Shown piece after piece: positions 35,443 to 47,867 of a stretch of DNA of 64,000 bases. The notes beneath the pieces were generated by a model. It had not been told where the DNA came from. It made no database searches and saw only the letters and a list, made by a program, of their open reading frames with translations. Each line of letters begins with the position of its first letter. The first letter of the stretch is position 1. Source of the stretch: Nymphaea colorata. Lineage: Eukaryota > Streptophyta > Magnoliopsida > Nymphaeales > Nymphaeaceae. Location: NCBI RefSeq assembly GCF_008831285.2, contig NC_045145.1, positions 14,586,040 to 14,650,039 on the forward strand. Direction: 5' to 3'. A program made the translations under genes and the position numbers.

Positions 35443-36627
35443 TCAAATCCATCTTCTTCTAAATGAGATCAAGAAACTCTTATATGCTTAGGAAGCCATC
35501 TCCGTCTAAGTCTGCCTCTATCGTCATACCATTCACCTCTTCTTGAGCGGCATTTTGGCCCATGGTTGCCATGATTTGTTTGAGCGGCTGATCAAATCCA
35601 TCTTCTTCTAAATGAGATCAAGAAACTCTTATATGCTTAGGAAGCCATCTCCGTCTAAGTCTGCCTCTATCGTCATACCATTCACCTCTTCTTGAACGGC
35701 ATTTTGGCCCATGGTTGCCATGATTTGTTTGAGCGGCTGATCAAATCCATCTTCTTCTAAATGAGATCAAGAAACTCTTATATGCTTAGGAAGCCATCTC
35801 CGTCTAAGTCTGCCTCTATCGTCATACCATTCACCTCTTCTTGAGCGGCATTTTGGCCCATGGTTGCCATGATTTGTTTGAGCTGCTGATCAAATCCATC
35901 TTCTTCTAAATGAGATCAAGAAACTCTTATATGCTTAGGAAGCCATCTCCGTCTAAGTCTGCCTCTATCGTCATACCATTCACCTCTTCTTGAGCGGCAT
36001 TTTGGCCCATGGTTGCCATGATTTGTTTGAGCGGCTGATCAAATCCATCTTCTTCTAAATGAGATCAAGAAACTCTTATATGCTTAGGAAGCCATCTCCG
36101 TCTAAGTCTGCCTCTATCGTCATACCATTCACCTCTTCTTGAGCGGTATTTTGGCCCATGGTTGCCATGATTTGTTTGAGCGGCTGATCAAATCCATCTT
36201 CTTCTAAATGAGATCAAGAAACTCTTATATGCTTAGGAAGCCATCTCCGTCTAAGTCTGCCTCTATCGTCATACCATTCACCTCTTCTTGAGCGGCATTT
36301 TGGCCCATGGTTGCCATGATTTGTTTGAGCGGCTGATCAAATCCATCTTCTTCTAAATGAGATCAAGAAACTCTTATATGCTTAGGAAGCCATCTCCGTC
36401 TAAGTCTGCCTCTATCGTCATACCATTCACCTCTTCTTGAGCGGTATTTTGGCCCATGGTTGCCATGATTTGTTTGAGCGGCTGATCAAATCCATCTTCT
36501 TCTAAATGAGATCAAGAAACTCTTATATGCTTAGGAAGCCATCTCCGTCTAAGTCTGCCTCTATCGTCATACCATTCACCTCTTCTTGAGCGGCATTTTG
36601 GCCCATGGTTGCCATGATTTGTTTGAG
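35443..36627. repeat. 149-bp tandem array, about 8 copies, derived from an EF-hand coding sequence
   Basis: Units begin (AAATCCATC) at 35445, 35594, 35743, 35892, 36041, 36190, 36339 and 36488, exactly 149 bases apart. They differ by only a few substitutions (for example GAGCGGC, GAACGGC and GAGCGGT), so amplification is recent or copies are homogenised. Read on the minus strand, each unit encodes part of a calmodulin-like EF-hand. Since 149 is not a multiple of three, no continuous protein can run through the array. Confidence 0.97.
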
Positions 36628-36738
36628 ATCAGACATACAGCCATCTCTACTTCCATCGATGGCCGTGAAGGCCTCTTCTGTTAGATGCTCAACATGCATC
36701 ATGCTCTCTGATGTCGTTGACTGTGGTACGAAGACCAA
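36523..36738 (-). pseudogene. EF-hand (calmodulin-like) gene fragment at the array edge
   Basis: The 71-residue frame contains a degenerate first EF-hand region (AFTAIDGSRDGCMSDLKQIM), the calmodulin-like linker ATMGQNAAQEEVNGM, and a second loop DLDGDGFLSI. A stop codon (TAA) occupies loop position 11, with the expected Glu codon of position 12 directly after it, and EFLDLI follows in the same frame. The coding sequence upstream of the fragment is not found, and downstream it dissolves into the tandem array. Intact family members bind calcium and relay calcium signals; this copy cannot make a full protein. Confidence 0.85.
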
Positions 36739-38347
36739 TGCCCTGTTGGGTATGGTAAGGCGGCCAAGAATTTTATGGTAGATGAAAGATTCAGTTAAAA
36801 TTATGAACCACAGCTGTGGAAGTTAATATCGTCTAAGAAGAGAAAGTCAAAGGAACAATTTTAAATCTCAAGGATGATAAGGTCTACTATTCTCATATGT
36901 GATAGACAAAAGTTGTAATATTCCTGAAATATATAATTAACGTAGAAAAAAAAAAGTTTTCGAAAACTTTTTTTTTTTAAGGCTAAAAGAAATTTTCTGA
37001 CGCAATTATAGAGGATGTAAGCATGTTCTTATTGGTGAGAGAAGATGCTTCGAAGATACCCAGAGAAGATAGGAACTGGGGAAAAATATTAAAAGCCAAA
37101 ATGCGGAGCAAGATTCACCCCCTATCTATATAGATATAATAAAAATGAGATCATCCTATCGTTGTCTATTTTGAATTTCAATATTTTTGAAAAGCTCGTG
37201 AAGTTTCTGAATGCTTAATTTAGTTGAAAACACGAATATGTCACTACTCCTTTAAAAGGGTGCAACCAGATCAGGTTTGATTCACTTGTTGCACTTTGTA
37301 AAGTCAAACAATCTTAAATTCATGAATCTAATATGTCATACTTTTGTTGATAGAGCAAGGGGTCAACTAAACTCTACAGTTTACCAATCTAAGATCAAAG
37401 GGAAATGCTTAGATCGAATTTGAGATGACCAAAGATGCGCATAAAAAGTCAACCTCGGTTCGAACTCGGTCCAGTTAAACATGCAAAAACCGCGCCGTCG
37501 ATCCAAACCATTCTTACTGCTAATTATTAATACAGTTCACCAATTGTAACACCCTCAAACTTTGCAATGTTTAACAGGTTAAGTAGCTATCTCCGTATCC
37601 ACAAAAGTTTTGTCAGGTCAACTAGCGATCTCAATATTCAACGGGTATGATCCAATCTTGTCTTGTAGTGGATCTTACGGGCTCCGGATTTATGACGAAG
37701 GATAGAGATCCAATAAATTATCAGGTCAACTAGCGATCTCAATATGAAAATGTCAACCAAATGTTCTTTCCTTTGGCTTCGGTTGCATGATATTAGCTGG
37801 ATCCGAGTATCAGTTTTCATGTAGAAAGCCAATAAGATCTGGATTTATTAAGACCGGTACCTCCAGTTCTCAATGAAATTCAGGTCCAACTAACCCCAAT
37901 TTTATCGGGATCTCACCGATGGCGTGCCACGGCCCACCCGCCTGGGCGGGTCCCCAGTTGGGACCCGCTCCAGTGCCCACCCGCACCATCTTTTAAGTTT
38001 TTTCCGGAACTTGAATTCCTGAGTTAGCCTTTAAATTTAAACCTCATAAAGGAAAAGTTTACTGACTTTAAGGAAAAGGTAAGGGTATTATCGCCATAAA
38101 ATATGTATCAACTCCCGGTCGTTAGGGATGGCCGCGTTCTTGTTTCTTGAAAACGTCTCTCCGTCCTACATAAGGGGAGCCAGCGGCGGAGGATTCCGAT
38201 GAGCTCTCCCTTTGCCGACTGTTCCCGGGGTTTTCTTTCTTTCCCTTTTTCGTCTTTCGCGCCTTGCCATGCCCTGATTCATCCCGTTGTTCCGCCTCAG
38301 CTCCTCCGTAGTTTCGGCGGAGCAGAGGCGGGGACGGCCCGCCGAGG
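36739..38347. other. Intergenic region upstream of the magnesium transporter
   Basis: Mostly AT-rich with no gene seen. A phrase AGGTCAACTAGCGATCTCAATAT occurs twice (about 37615 and 37724), a short direct repeat. From 37920 the sequence becomes more GC-rich and from about 38150 it probably forms the 5' UTR of the next gene. Confidence 0.45.
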
Positions 38348-41300
38348 ATGGGGAAGTCACGGAAGCTCCTCCGGTCGTTGGGTTCGAAGCAGAAGGTAGG
38401 CCCAAAGAGGAGGGAGAGGCCTCTCCCGGCGGCTCCTAGCAGCAACGTTATCGCGTCGACGGGCGGGAAAGGGAAGAAGAAGACGGGAGCACGGCTCTGG
38501 ATGAGGTTGGACCGGGCCGGCCAGTCGGAGATCATCGAGTGTGATAGGAGCGAGATTATGAGGCGTGTCGCTATCCCCGCGAGGGACTTGAGGATTCTTG
38601 GGCCCGTGTTTTCGCATTCTTCCAATATCCTGGGTAGTGCTTCGTCTTTGCCGTTGGTTGCGAACGCCGTGGGATTTTGAGGATAGTTTTGGTCGTTGAA
38701 TAAAAATGTGCTGTTGCGAGCAGTGTTTGGGAGAATCAGATGGTTCTATCAAGGTTTGAGAAAAGCTTTGATGATTTTTATAAAGAAAGAATCTCACAGA
38801 TTTGAATACTCTGGGGGGGACTTCTGACTGTGAAGTTTCTTCTTTTCTTTTTGTTTTTCCTTTTGGGTTCTCACAGAATTATGAAAACTATCTTTTAATC
38901 GTTGGTTCTTTTCTTAAAAAGGTGGGTGGGGGGGCGGGAGTAGGGGGGCATGGATTAGTGTCTCTAATTGAAAGGATTATGAGTTTTCTACGTTCTCCAA
39001 CATCGTTTTATCTAGCGCATTCTAGTCTTTCCTGTGGCAGTTCAACAATGATCAGGAGGCAGGCACTTAGATGCTTTCCTTTTGACGTTTTATACGCCAA
39101 CATGATTTTCTAGGTAAGTTTTCTCTAAGCAGACCCAAGATGCGTCTGGCGAATCATGTTAGCCGTCACAGGCTCTTTAAGTCGGCCCGAAGTTTGTTAT
39201 AGTTTGATACAAATTCATGAAAAAAATACAAAACTAATGCTTGCCCTTCTATCTTACTTGCAGCTAGAGACAAAGCAATGGTTGTCAATCTGGAATTCAT
39301 CAAGGCCATAGTGACTGCTGAAGAAGTCCTGTTGCTGGATCCTCTAAGTCATGAAGTTCTTCCATTCGTAGACCAACTCCGTCAGCAGTTCCTTGTTAGA
39401 AGCACTTACCAGAATCATCTTCTGGGAGTAGAGGAAAATGAGACGCCCTTTTGTGCTGGTGACCAGTGGCCGTGTACCCCAGAGGCTGCGGAATCTTTGG
39501 AGTCCGAGCTTCCTTTTGAGTTTCAGGTGCTTGAGATTGCGCTGGAGGTTGTGTGTACGTATTTGGATTCGAACGTTTCTGATCTGGAGAAAGAAGCTTA
39601 TCCTATACTTGACGAACTAGCTAGGAACGTTAGTACCAAGAATCTAGAGCGAGTGCGCAGCTTGAAAAGCAATCTTACACGAATACTTGCGCGGGTTCAA
39701 AAGGTAATTTATTTCCTTCTCTTCTCTTGTCAGCTTCTTTTGGTCATCTCATATGCATTCTCCTATAGTTCTAAACAGTGCCTCGGATGCACTTCCTAAC
39801 AGTGGATTAACATTTCCCAGTAAGTGGAACATTTTATTGTCTTCATCACTCTTTACGTGCCATAAAATGCAAATAATGTTATTGTCCATTACCTACGAAA
39901 AAAATATGCTTTTAGTGCCCTTAACATTCGTTATTGGAATTGCAAGAGCAGATCATCATTACGTATGGGTGCATTGGGCTGGTCATTTCTTTGCAATGAA
40001 CTGGACAAAAGTTTTTTACAGCGATTCCTAGGAAAAATGTGTGTATGGTGCGGTTTACCCTCGTGTACGCTGGTTAATCTAGTTTTCATGCTACTGGTCG
40101 TGGAGATTTGTGCTCAGATAAGTGCAATCCTGGTGGTGAATAACTTGTGGTTAGATAAGTGGTTCTCAAAATGTTGATTATACCCAAGTAGTCAAAAGCA
40201 CTAATTCATACATCACGCTACTTGGAGACCGTAAATTATAAAGGCTAAAAACTGTGAAATAAGTTACAATTAAGAAGAACAGAATAAAACTCCTATAATT
40301 ACACACAACAAAAAAGCCTTATATATGTAAGGCTTTAGTGAACAACACCTGTGCGTACAAGTTCCTCCTGTGAAGTGCAGGGTGCGTTCAACTATACAAG
40401 GTATGTGTGAACACCAGGATGACGAAAATGCTGTGCTCACATGGCTGTCCTAGTGTTTTCAGAAACACTTGTGCAATGTGAGGTTTAAAAGGTTTTTTTT
40501 AGTTTTGTTATGTTATATACTGGGATATATACTGGGATGCATCCTTTTCAAATTTCTTAGGGAAAAGTATGTTCTCACTGCTCAAGGGAACTGAATATCT
40601 TGCATTTTTCAGGTTATAACAAGATTGTCACAAAAGAGCCAATATTATTCATACTTTTGGAAACCTCTCTTTAAGATTATTTGTTGCTGTGATTTATGGG
40701 TGGTTTGTGTTTTCAGTAGAAGTTATATTTATGACGTGTTACTTTGTTCATTTGTTAACATATTACCTTTCATATAGGGGCATATCACTTTTAAGTCCGT
40801 ATAGCTGAAATACTGAAAGTATTATTGGTGCCTAGGTACCATAGTTAAGAAGAACCCAGGTGGTGCCTAGGCTAAGAAATGCAAATAAAGTTTGTTTTGA
40901 TGTTTTACTTCTAAAACATTAAGAAAACAAAGAAAGAGACGAGAGTTTAGGTTCCTGCACCAGTGAAGGATCCAGGCCCTAGGCTTGTGCTAAGGGAACT
41001 TAAGTGATATAGACAGCAAATAAGTAGCTTCACTGTATAGGTCCTCATGGGTGTCTGTCATACACTGAATTTTATGTAATGCCATCTTATAATTGGTTTT
41101 TGAAGTTTTGATGTCACAGTGGAGCATGTCTGAAATTCACATTTCGTGACTTATTTCTTTTTAGAAAAGGACCACTTTCTGCTCACTGATAATTTTCATG
41201 CCTGTCTTTTTCCACATCACCTTGACGTTCAACTTCATGATGCACATATGCTGCATTTGTTAACGCTATTGTAATTTGATTGGAAAATGTCTGCTTTTGT

Positions 41301-43461
41301 CAGGTTAGGGATGAACTGGAGCATCTTCTGGACGACAATGAAGACATGGCATATTTGTACTTGACAAGGAGGAATGGACAAAATCAACAGATAGAATCAT
41401 CAAATAAAGCAAGTAACCTCGAGATCACATCTGATTTGCCTCATGATATTTCAAACAACCAGTACAATGGAAGCTTTATTGCCAGCACTCATTCTGATAA
41501 TGATGATGTGGAAGATCTTGAAATGTTATTAGAAGCTTATTTTATGCAGCTTGATGGAACACGTAACAAAATACTGTCTGTAAGTTCTACCCCTTGCTTC
41601 AGGGAACTTTTCTTTCACGGATTTATTAAGTAGTAGAAATACCTATCATTGAGAAGCTACTAAATACTGAAGGAAATTTTCACTACCATCATCTCATTAT
41701 AATATGACTGATCATGGAGACTAGTTGCCTTTCTCTCTTGATTTCTAGAAATGTCCACCTGTGAGTTTTATGTTTGGGAAGTTGCTTACAGCTACACTCT
41801 TCCATAACTTTGTAAACTTTGTCATGTATTATTTTGTCAAAGAAAATGTTAAGTGATGGATTAGCATAGATTGTTTTTTTTCCAGCAGTACTTTTTGGTA
41901 GAACTGCATCCTTAAATTGTTTCCTGTCAGAAACCATGATTGTCATAAATGTACTTTTTGGTCACAACCTCTTCAGCATATATAGGAATAGGCAATAAAT
42001 GAAAAAAGAACGGAAGTCAGATGCATTAGGGCTGGCAGGGCATAATGCACTATGTGCATGTTCTAGGATTAGGACTTAGGAGCACAAGCGTGCAGCAGAC
42101 TGTTGGAAATATGATAAGATTTACTTTGAAATGATTCGTGCTGGCATTGAGACACCATGTGGGATAACCCTGCATAGTGCTTCCTTTTTTATTTATTTGA
42201 TTCACTTGTATGATATCTCAGGTCTGTTGATGTATTTTCTGTATCTTGCTATTTCCATTTTTTATGCGTGAGTAGACATCCTGACAAAGATAAGTTGCTG
42301 GCCATGCATTTTCATCCATATTATGCTAGAAGCTGGTAGTTTGCTTTATATTTGTCTGAATGGAAGTCATTTGCGTGTGAAATATTTTTCCAACGAATCT
42401 TATATAAGATTACAGAAATCAATGACTGTAACTGTGGGAAATATTGTCACTAATTCCTGCTAACCATTAGAACTCATCGAAATTTCAGTAGCAAGAAAAT
42501 GAAAGCTTAAACTAGTCATAGACCCTACCATCAAGATTGTGTGTGTATATATATATATATATATACATTATACATATCTATATAATTTGGCAACTTTTTT
42601 GTCTATCCTCTGTGTATGTGTGCATGCATATAGCAATAATAAGATTTAAGCCAACAAATATTCATTGTTCATATTCACAAAATATAAATTAATAGAGTCC
42701 ATCTACCATCCATGCTAGACCTGACCAACTACCCATCCTACCTCCTCTACGTTCTTGACAGCCCATCTTTGTCTCTTTGTGTCGAGGATTACATCCTAAG
42801 TCATACACAGAAATTCGAAGATGAAGAGCAAACAAAATCACTGCCATCTAAAAGAACAGTTTGAGAGCAACCATTACAAACATCCAAGACCTGTTGGGGT
42901 AGGAAATGTACCATCTCATTTTTTGTCACCAAGAAACAAAGTGGTTACAAAATAAACCAAAAAATCAGCAAAGATCATTTTGCGATGTCTCTTATGTACA
43001 CCTATGCCTAACCGAGTGGACACAGGCTTTTCTCCCTTACAGGCGAGTCCATGTGACATACATCTTAATTTATTTTCTTATGCCTTTCTCAGATAATGGA
43101 TCAATAGAGCTTCAACCGTACAATCTGTTATTTTTCGTTGAGCTCTTCCTGCTGTCAAGTTCTTACTAATTTTCGTTGACAGGTTCGTGAATACATCGAT
43201 GACACAGAGGACTATGTGAACATTCAACTTGATAATCAGAGAAATGAACTTATTCAGCTCCAGCTAGTATTGACCATAGCTTCTTTTGCTATTAATATTG
43301 AAACTCTCATAGCTGGCTTATTCGGGATGAATATTCCTTGTACATTGTATGATATACATGGCATTTTTGGTCCCTTCGTTGGAGGCACTTCGGCTGCATG
43401 TGTATTGCTTTTCTTCCTCATTCTGGGTTATGGCAGATGGAAAAGATTGATTGGTGTATAG
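38348..43461 (+). CDS. MRS2-4: Magnesium transporter, MRS2/MGT (CorA-like) family, 4 exons
   Basis: Exons 38348-38633, 39264-39703, 41304-41579 and 43183-43461 join in frame with GT-AG borders into 426 residues, normal for the family. The N-terminal cytosolic domain has WMRLDRAG, PARDLRILGPVFSHSS, AEEVLLLDPL, LPFEFQVLEIALE and VRDELEHLLDD; the two C-terminal membrane segments (about 362-380 and 395-416) frame the signature GMN at 382-384, which forms the channel mouth. The protein forms a pentameric Mg2+ channel. The sequence, as I remember the family, is closest to Arabidopsis MRS2-4/MGT6, a member tied to magnesium uptake and internal membranes; the exact orthologue is inference. Exon 1 is GC-rich. 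The first ATG in the family-like frame was taken. Introns 1, 2 and 3 are about 0.6, 1.6 and 1.6 kb. Confidence 0.94.
42546..42565. repeat. (TA)n microsatellite in transporter intron 3
   Basis: Ten or so TA dinucleotides preceded by GTGTG. Confidence 0.85.
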
Positions 43462-43545
43462 CTACTTTATTTTCCAATAATAGTATCAGTGCATTATCCA
43501 TGTATCTTCTGGCTGCACGGTGGAGCGACGATAAAGCTACGAATG

Positions 43546-43619
43546 TGGGAATTGATTGATAAACTGAAGGTGTATTTTGGCATGGGAATTGATTGATAAA
43601 CTGAAGGTGTATTTTGGCA
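43546..43619. repeat. 37-bp perfect tandem duplication in the transporter 3' UTR
   Basis: The segment starting TGGGAATTGATTGATAAACT and ending TATTTTGGCA occurs twice back to back (43546-43582 and 43583-43619) without a mismatch, which suggests a recent slip. Confidence 0.9.
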
Positions 43620-43887
43620 AGCTTGCAGCTTGGATGATGTATTAGGAGATGTGGAGGGATTTGGTCCTTCCAGGTTTCGTCGTTAACACAGCAATTCTTG
43701 ATTCTTGAGACTTGCTTTAGTTGTCCGCAAAGAATCTGCGTCCAACTTTGATGGTTGCATGAACAAATGTCAAGCGTGGGCGTTGATCCGTCCATGAAAC
43801 TTCCAGTCTTCCATTCAGAGGAGCTCAGATGTGGCAAATAGTTGAACTTCTGATCTGAAATTCGATGCTGCATTTTTCTATATCCTT

Positions 43888-43893
43888 AATAAA
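43888..43893 (+). terminator. Candidate polyadenylation signal
   Basis: AATAAA 427 bases after the transporter stop codon; the nearest canonical hexamer noted downstream. Confidence 0.4.
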
Positions 43894-46208
43894 GATAGGT
43901 AGATGGAACAGAGGATTGAATCAGAAAACATCGGAAAGCCGTCCCGTAATAATGGGTGGTTTCGTTGGGCATGCTATTCCTTCTTTTCTTTCTTTTTGTG
44001 GGGGTTTGTTGGTGGTGGGGGGAATGGCATTTGTACCGACTTTTAGATTGAGTTTGAATGAGAAAGAAACACGGTTGTTTTTAAAACCAAATTTTGTGAC
44101 AACTTTAAAAACTGATTCATATGTCTGGATGGCAAGACAAAAATAAACACTTTTGCAAATAACTTGGTGGAAGTGGACTGGTTGTTCAATCCTTTTTGAC
44201 CGGCAGGTTGAACTATTATGTAGACATGCCTTAAAATGGTTTTGAAGGCAAAATGTGCATGGTCTTAATTTTGTTATTCTTGTCTACAAGTTCGTACCGT
44301 TTTTAAAAAAATTAAGGTTGGGGATCAGGCTGATCTTGAGCTTGGGCTCGGGTTCAGGTTTAATCGGGTTGGATATAGGCTTAATAATTTTTAAAATTAA
44401 TTTGAAGTATATATATATATTATATATATATATATATGTATTTAAAATATATTTTAAAATGTTTTATTAAAAGTAAACCAAATTCAGTTCGGGCATCATT
44501 AAAATGACGCCTGGACCGGCCCGAGCCAGATTCCAACTTGGGCCGGGCTATCCGGCTTGATTTTTATCGATTTCCGAAGAGATTGATGATGTTTGGGATT
44601 TAAGTATACGCCTTTCGTGAGGTCCAGTAGCTGACCTAATAAGCTCCTTATCTCTCTCTCGCTCACGTATCTGACTGGGAATAAAGACGGACTTCGTCAG
44701 GACTGGACTTATTGGGTCAACTGCGAAGTTTCTGGTAGAAGGTCTTCATGGGTCTCTGGTTCTTTTGCTCTCTTGTCGGATTAAATCATTTAAAGGATCC
44801 TGCATACCGGACCGGAATTTGTTAACGGAAAATTCGGGTCCTAAACCCACATTCTTACTGACCCTTCTTTGATGCCGACATTTTAAAAAGAAAAAAATTA
44901 AGAGCCCGTTTGCTGGGCTGAAAATACACTGTTGATCCCCATTACATCGAACATGGAAAAACATTCGACCGTTGGATGAGAAATATTTTTCTAGAAATTA
45001 TTTTCCACTCCACTGTGAAGGGTGGAAAAAAGTTACCGAAAAAAATTTTCGGAATTTTTTTTTTTGCTCGTTAGGCTTCTCCTCTTCGCGTCGCTCGTCT
45101 TCCGCTTCTCATCTTCGTCCTCCGCCTCTCTTCAGTCTTCACCGCCAGCCTTCGAGACCCCAAATCCACCGGTGATCATCCGTTTCGTCCTCCCGTCAGT
45201 TCCCCTGCTCACCGCCTTCACCATCTCCACCAGCAGAACCCAGCTTGAACCCCAAAATCTGGCAACCCATTCCGGTTCACTCGCAGAATAGTAGTCACCA
45301 TTTCACGCCACTGCCCGTTCCTCTCCCCCAGCCTAACCGCCTGAGTCCTCCTCTGGTGGCTGCTTCTCCCTGCTACCTCATCCCTGCCGCCACTACCAGC
45401 ACACCACCGCTGGAATCCCTGAGATCACCACCGCTGGTCTGTCGCCCGCAGGGTAAGACCTACGTTCTCTGACTCCTATTCGCTTGTCCCGTCGTTCATT
45501 TTTTTTTGTTTTTTGGTCTTTTTTCTCGTTGTCTGCCTCTCCTCCCCTGCTACAGATTTCTCTCCCGCTTCCTGTCCATTTTTCCTCCACTCGTTCTATC
45601 TCCATCTCTTCCACCTAATTCTTCCTTTCCAACTCCTCCCAACCACTGCACCATCACCTGGCATTTTTCCCAATTTCATCACCACCGTCTGGCTGCGAGC
45701 CGATGTCGATAGAAGAATAGGCAACTCTCCCAATAACGAAAGACTAACTAGGATGGACTTCTATTTAGGTAATTACTAATACTTGGTTAGAAGAACATCG
45801 AACATGACACTGCACCTAGCAATTCTATATCGAACATGATACTTGTCTAATTCCTATAATTCACGTCGTGTAAATCTAGAAACATGTTTCTATATTATCA
45901 AACTAAAAGTTTATTTCTCACACACACACATCAAAATGAGAATAAAAAGATTTTTCTTATTCCTTTATTTCAGGAAACTTTTTTCCAAAAATTTTTTTTC
46001 CAATTCCAGGTCTGAACACCCCCTGCGTTTCCCCTGGTTACGTCGTTACGAGTGATTAGTTCTCTCTCTCTATGTCTCGGGGAGAGGATCATTGACCAAG
46101 AACAGAAAATTACAGCACTGGTGTCGGAAGATTCTGGAATTAGCCTTTTTGGTGGATTGATAATCTTTACCAGGCTACAGTATTGATTCCACAGTCATCC
46201 ACTATTTC
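43894..46208. other. Intergenic region with probable transposon remnants
   Basis: A GC-rich phrase family (GGGCTCGGG, GGGCCGGGC) brackets an AT-rich core at 44320-44560, including an (AT)n array at 44408-44438; a similar layout recurs at 62520-62720. From about 44900 to 46020 a CT- and proline-codon-rich block lies between arms rich in GAAAATTTTC-like sequence, which suggests an inserted element, but no termini could be fixed. The open stretches here (45022-45780) are of low complexity and are not called as genes. Confidence 0.35.
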
Positions 46209-47867
46209 ATGGTCTTTGGGAGTTGCACATGTCTCTTTCAAAGATGCCCTCAATCCAAGTTCAAATCCTTTCCCTTCATCCTCCATAGCTACACAACTAA
46301 ATTGGGGCTCTCCACGCCTTCCCACTTCCCTAGCAGACTCCTATTCCATGGTGAATCTGGTCGTTCCCACCATGCGTGCCGGTTGTTCGATCAAACGCCT
46401 GAACGAAGCTCTGTTGCTTTCAGTCCTCCAATCAGCGCCAAATGTCGACATGGTGATGCTGGATCTGCTGTTGCACTCTTCCGTCCAATGCACGCGTCAT
46501 TTGGACGCTTTGATGAACGCACATACACCGAGTTACTTGGTGCTTGTTCTACGGTAGATATTGGGAAACAAGTTCATGCAGTCTCTATAAAAGAATGTTG
46601 CGAGTGTGTAACAGTTTTTAAGACGTCCTTGGTCAGTATGTATTGCAAGTTTGGCAGCACAAATGATGCTTTGCGAGTCTTTGAAGAGATTAGAGTGAAG
46701 GATGTGGTCTGTTGGAACGCTATGTTGACGGGCTTAGTTCGAAATGGACACGAAAAGAACTGCGTTCTCCTCTTCCAAGAAATGCAAAAGGCTGGTTTTG
46801 CGGCTAATGGTTTCTCTTTTTCTAGTGTCCTGAAAGCGTGTTCATGCTTATCGGCTCTTGAACTAGGCAAGCAGATTCATGGACATATAATTGTCAGTGG
46901 TTGCTATAGCTTCGATCTCCTGGTATTAGGTACTGCTCTGGTTGATTTTTACTGCAAATGCAGTTCACCTGATGAAGCGTGCAAAGTCTTTCATGAGTTT
47001 GACGGCCCGAAGGATATTGTGCTGTACAACTCCATCATCTCTGGTTTTGTTCATAATAAGAAATATTCAGATGCGTTCTTAGTTTTCAGGAGTCTTGAGA
47101 AGGAACCATTGAAACCAAACCGGCATACTATGGCTACTCTCCTTGATGCCTGCTCTGGAATTTCTTGTTTGCTATGGGGAGAAGAAATCCATGGCGTGGT
47201 AATTAAAGGTGGGTTCGGGTTTGATATAGTTTTGAATAATGCTCTGATTGATATGTACTCAAAAGGGGGTAAGATTCAGAGTGCGCGGACCGTGTTTGAC
47301 CGGATGCCATGGAAGAATGTGATATCTTGGACAAGCATAATCGACGCCTACGGTAGCCATGGAGACGGGATTGAAGCTCTGTGTATGTTTGAGAACATGG
47401 TCGAATCTGGTGTTTCACCAAACTCTGTAACGCTCCTCTCTGTTATCAGTGCATGCAGCCATTCAGGTATGGTTGACGAAGGCCGACGTTATTTTTGGTC
47501 TATGAAGGAGAACTTTGGTGTGGTACAGGGACCAGAGCACTTCGCGTCCTTGATTGATCTTTTAGGCCGTGGAGGCCATGTTGACGAAGCATGGGATCTT
47601 GTTTGTAGTATGCCTGTTGAGCCAAATCCTGCTGTTTGTGTATCTCTCTTAAATGCTTGTCAGGGTAATCAAGATGTTCTCCGGGCAGAACTTGTGGCAG
47701 AGATGCTTCTGAAGCTACAGGTGGAAAAACCAGCGCATTATGTTTTACTATCGAATTTGTATGCTTCAATTGGAAGATGGGACGATGCGGAGACTTTAAG
47801 AAGAATTATCAAGATGAGAGGACTAAGAAAGGTAGTGGGGAGTAGTTGGATTGAAATTGACCGGTAA
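46209..47867 (+). CDS. Pentatricopeptide repeat protein, PLS class with E domain, intronless
   Basis: The 552-residue frame has PPR repeats from about residue 75 to 450, recognised by recurring blocks such as VCWNAMLTGLVRNG, LVDFYCKCS, LNNALIDMYSKGG, VISWTSIIDAYGSHG and TLLSVISACSHSGMVDEG. It ends with an E motif (AHYVLLSNLYASIGRWDDA ... GSSWIEID) and lacks a DYW domain. Such proteins bind organelle RNA base by base and usually help C-to-U editing, recruiting the deaminase in trans when DYW is absent. The first 60 residues are rich in Ser, Phe and Arg with few acids and suit a mitochondrial or plastid presequence. It may be the orthologue of Arabidopsis At5g66500; this is from memory and unproven. 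A second open frame at 46183-46557 is only a shadow. Confidence 0.93.
   Translation: MVFGSCTCLFQRCPQSKFKSFPFILHSYTTKLGLSTPSHFPSRLLFHGESGRSHHACRLFDQTPERSSVAFSPPISAKCRHGDAGSAVALFRPMHASFGRFDERTYTELLGACSTVDIGKQVHAVSIKECCECVTVFKTSLVSMYCKFGSTNDALRVFEEIRVKDVVCWNAMLTGLVRNGHEKNCVLLFQEMQKAGFAANGFSFSSVLKACSCLSALELGKQIHGHIIVSGCYSFDLLVLGTALVDFYCKCSSPDEACKVFHEFDGPKDIVLYNSIISGFVHNKKYSDAFLVFRSLEKEPLKPNRHTMATLLDACSGISCLLWGEEIHGVVIKGGFGFDIVLNNALIDMYSKGGKIQSARTVFDRMPWKNVISWTSIIDAYGSHGDGIEALCMFENMVESGVSPNSVTLLSVISACSHSGMVDEGRRYFWSMKENFGVVQGPEHFASLIDLLGRGGHVDEAWDLVCSMPVEPNPAVCVSLLNACQGNQDVLRAELVAEMLLKLQVEKPAHYVLLSNLYASIGRWDDAETLRRIIKMRGLRKVVGSSWIEIDR

Noticed and set aside
35443-36627. CRISPR-like regular array
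   Set aside because: Units are contiguous 149-base tandem copies with no unique spacers, in a plant nuclear context, and they encode an EF-hand piece.
38122-38797. Minus-strand frames opposite transporter exon 1
   Set aside because: Shadows of a GC-rich exon; the plus-strand frame has clear MRS2 family motifs.
46183-46557. 124-codon frame overlapping the PPR gene
   Set aside because: Another frame of the PPR coding sequence without PPR motifs.
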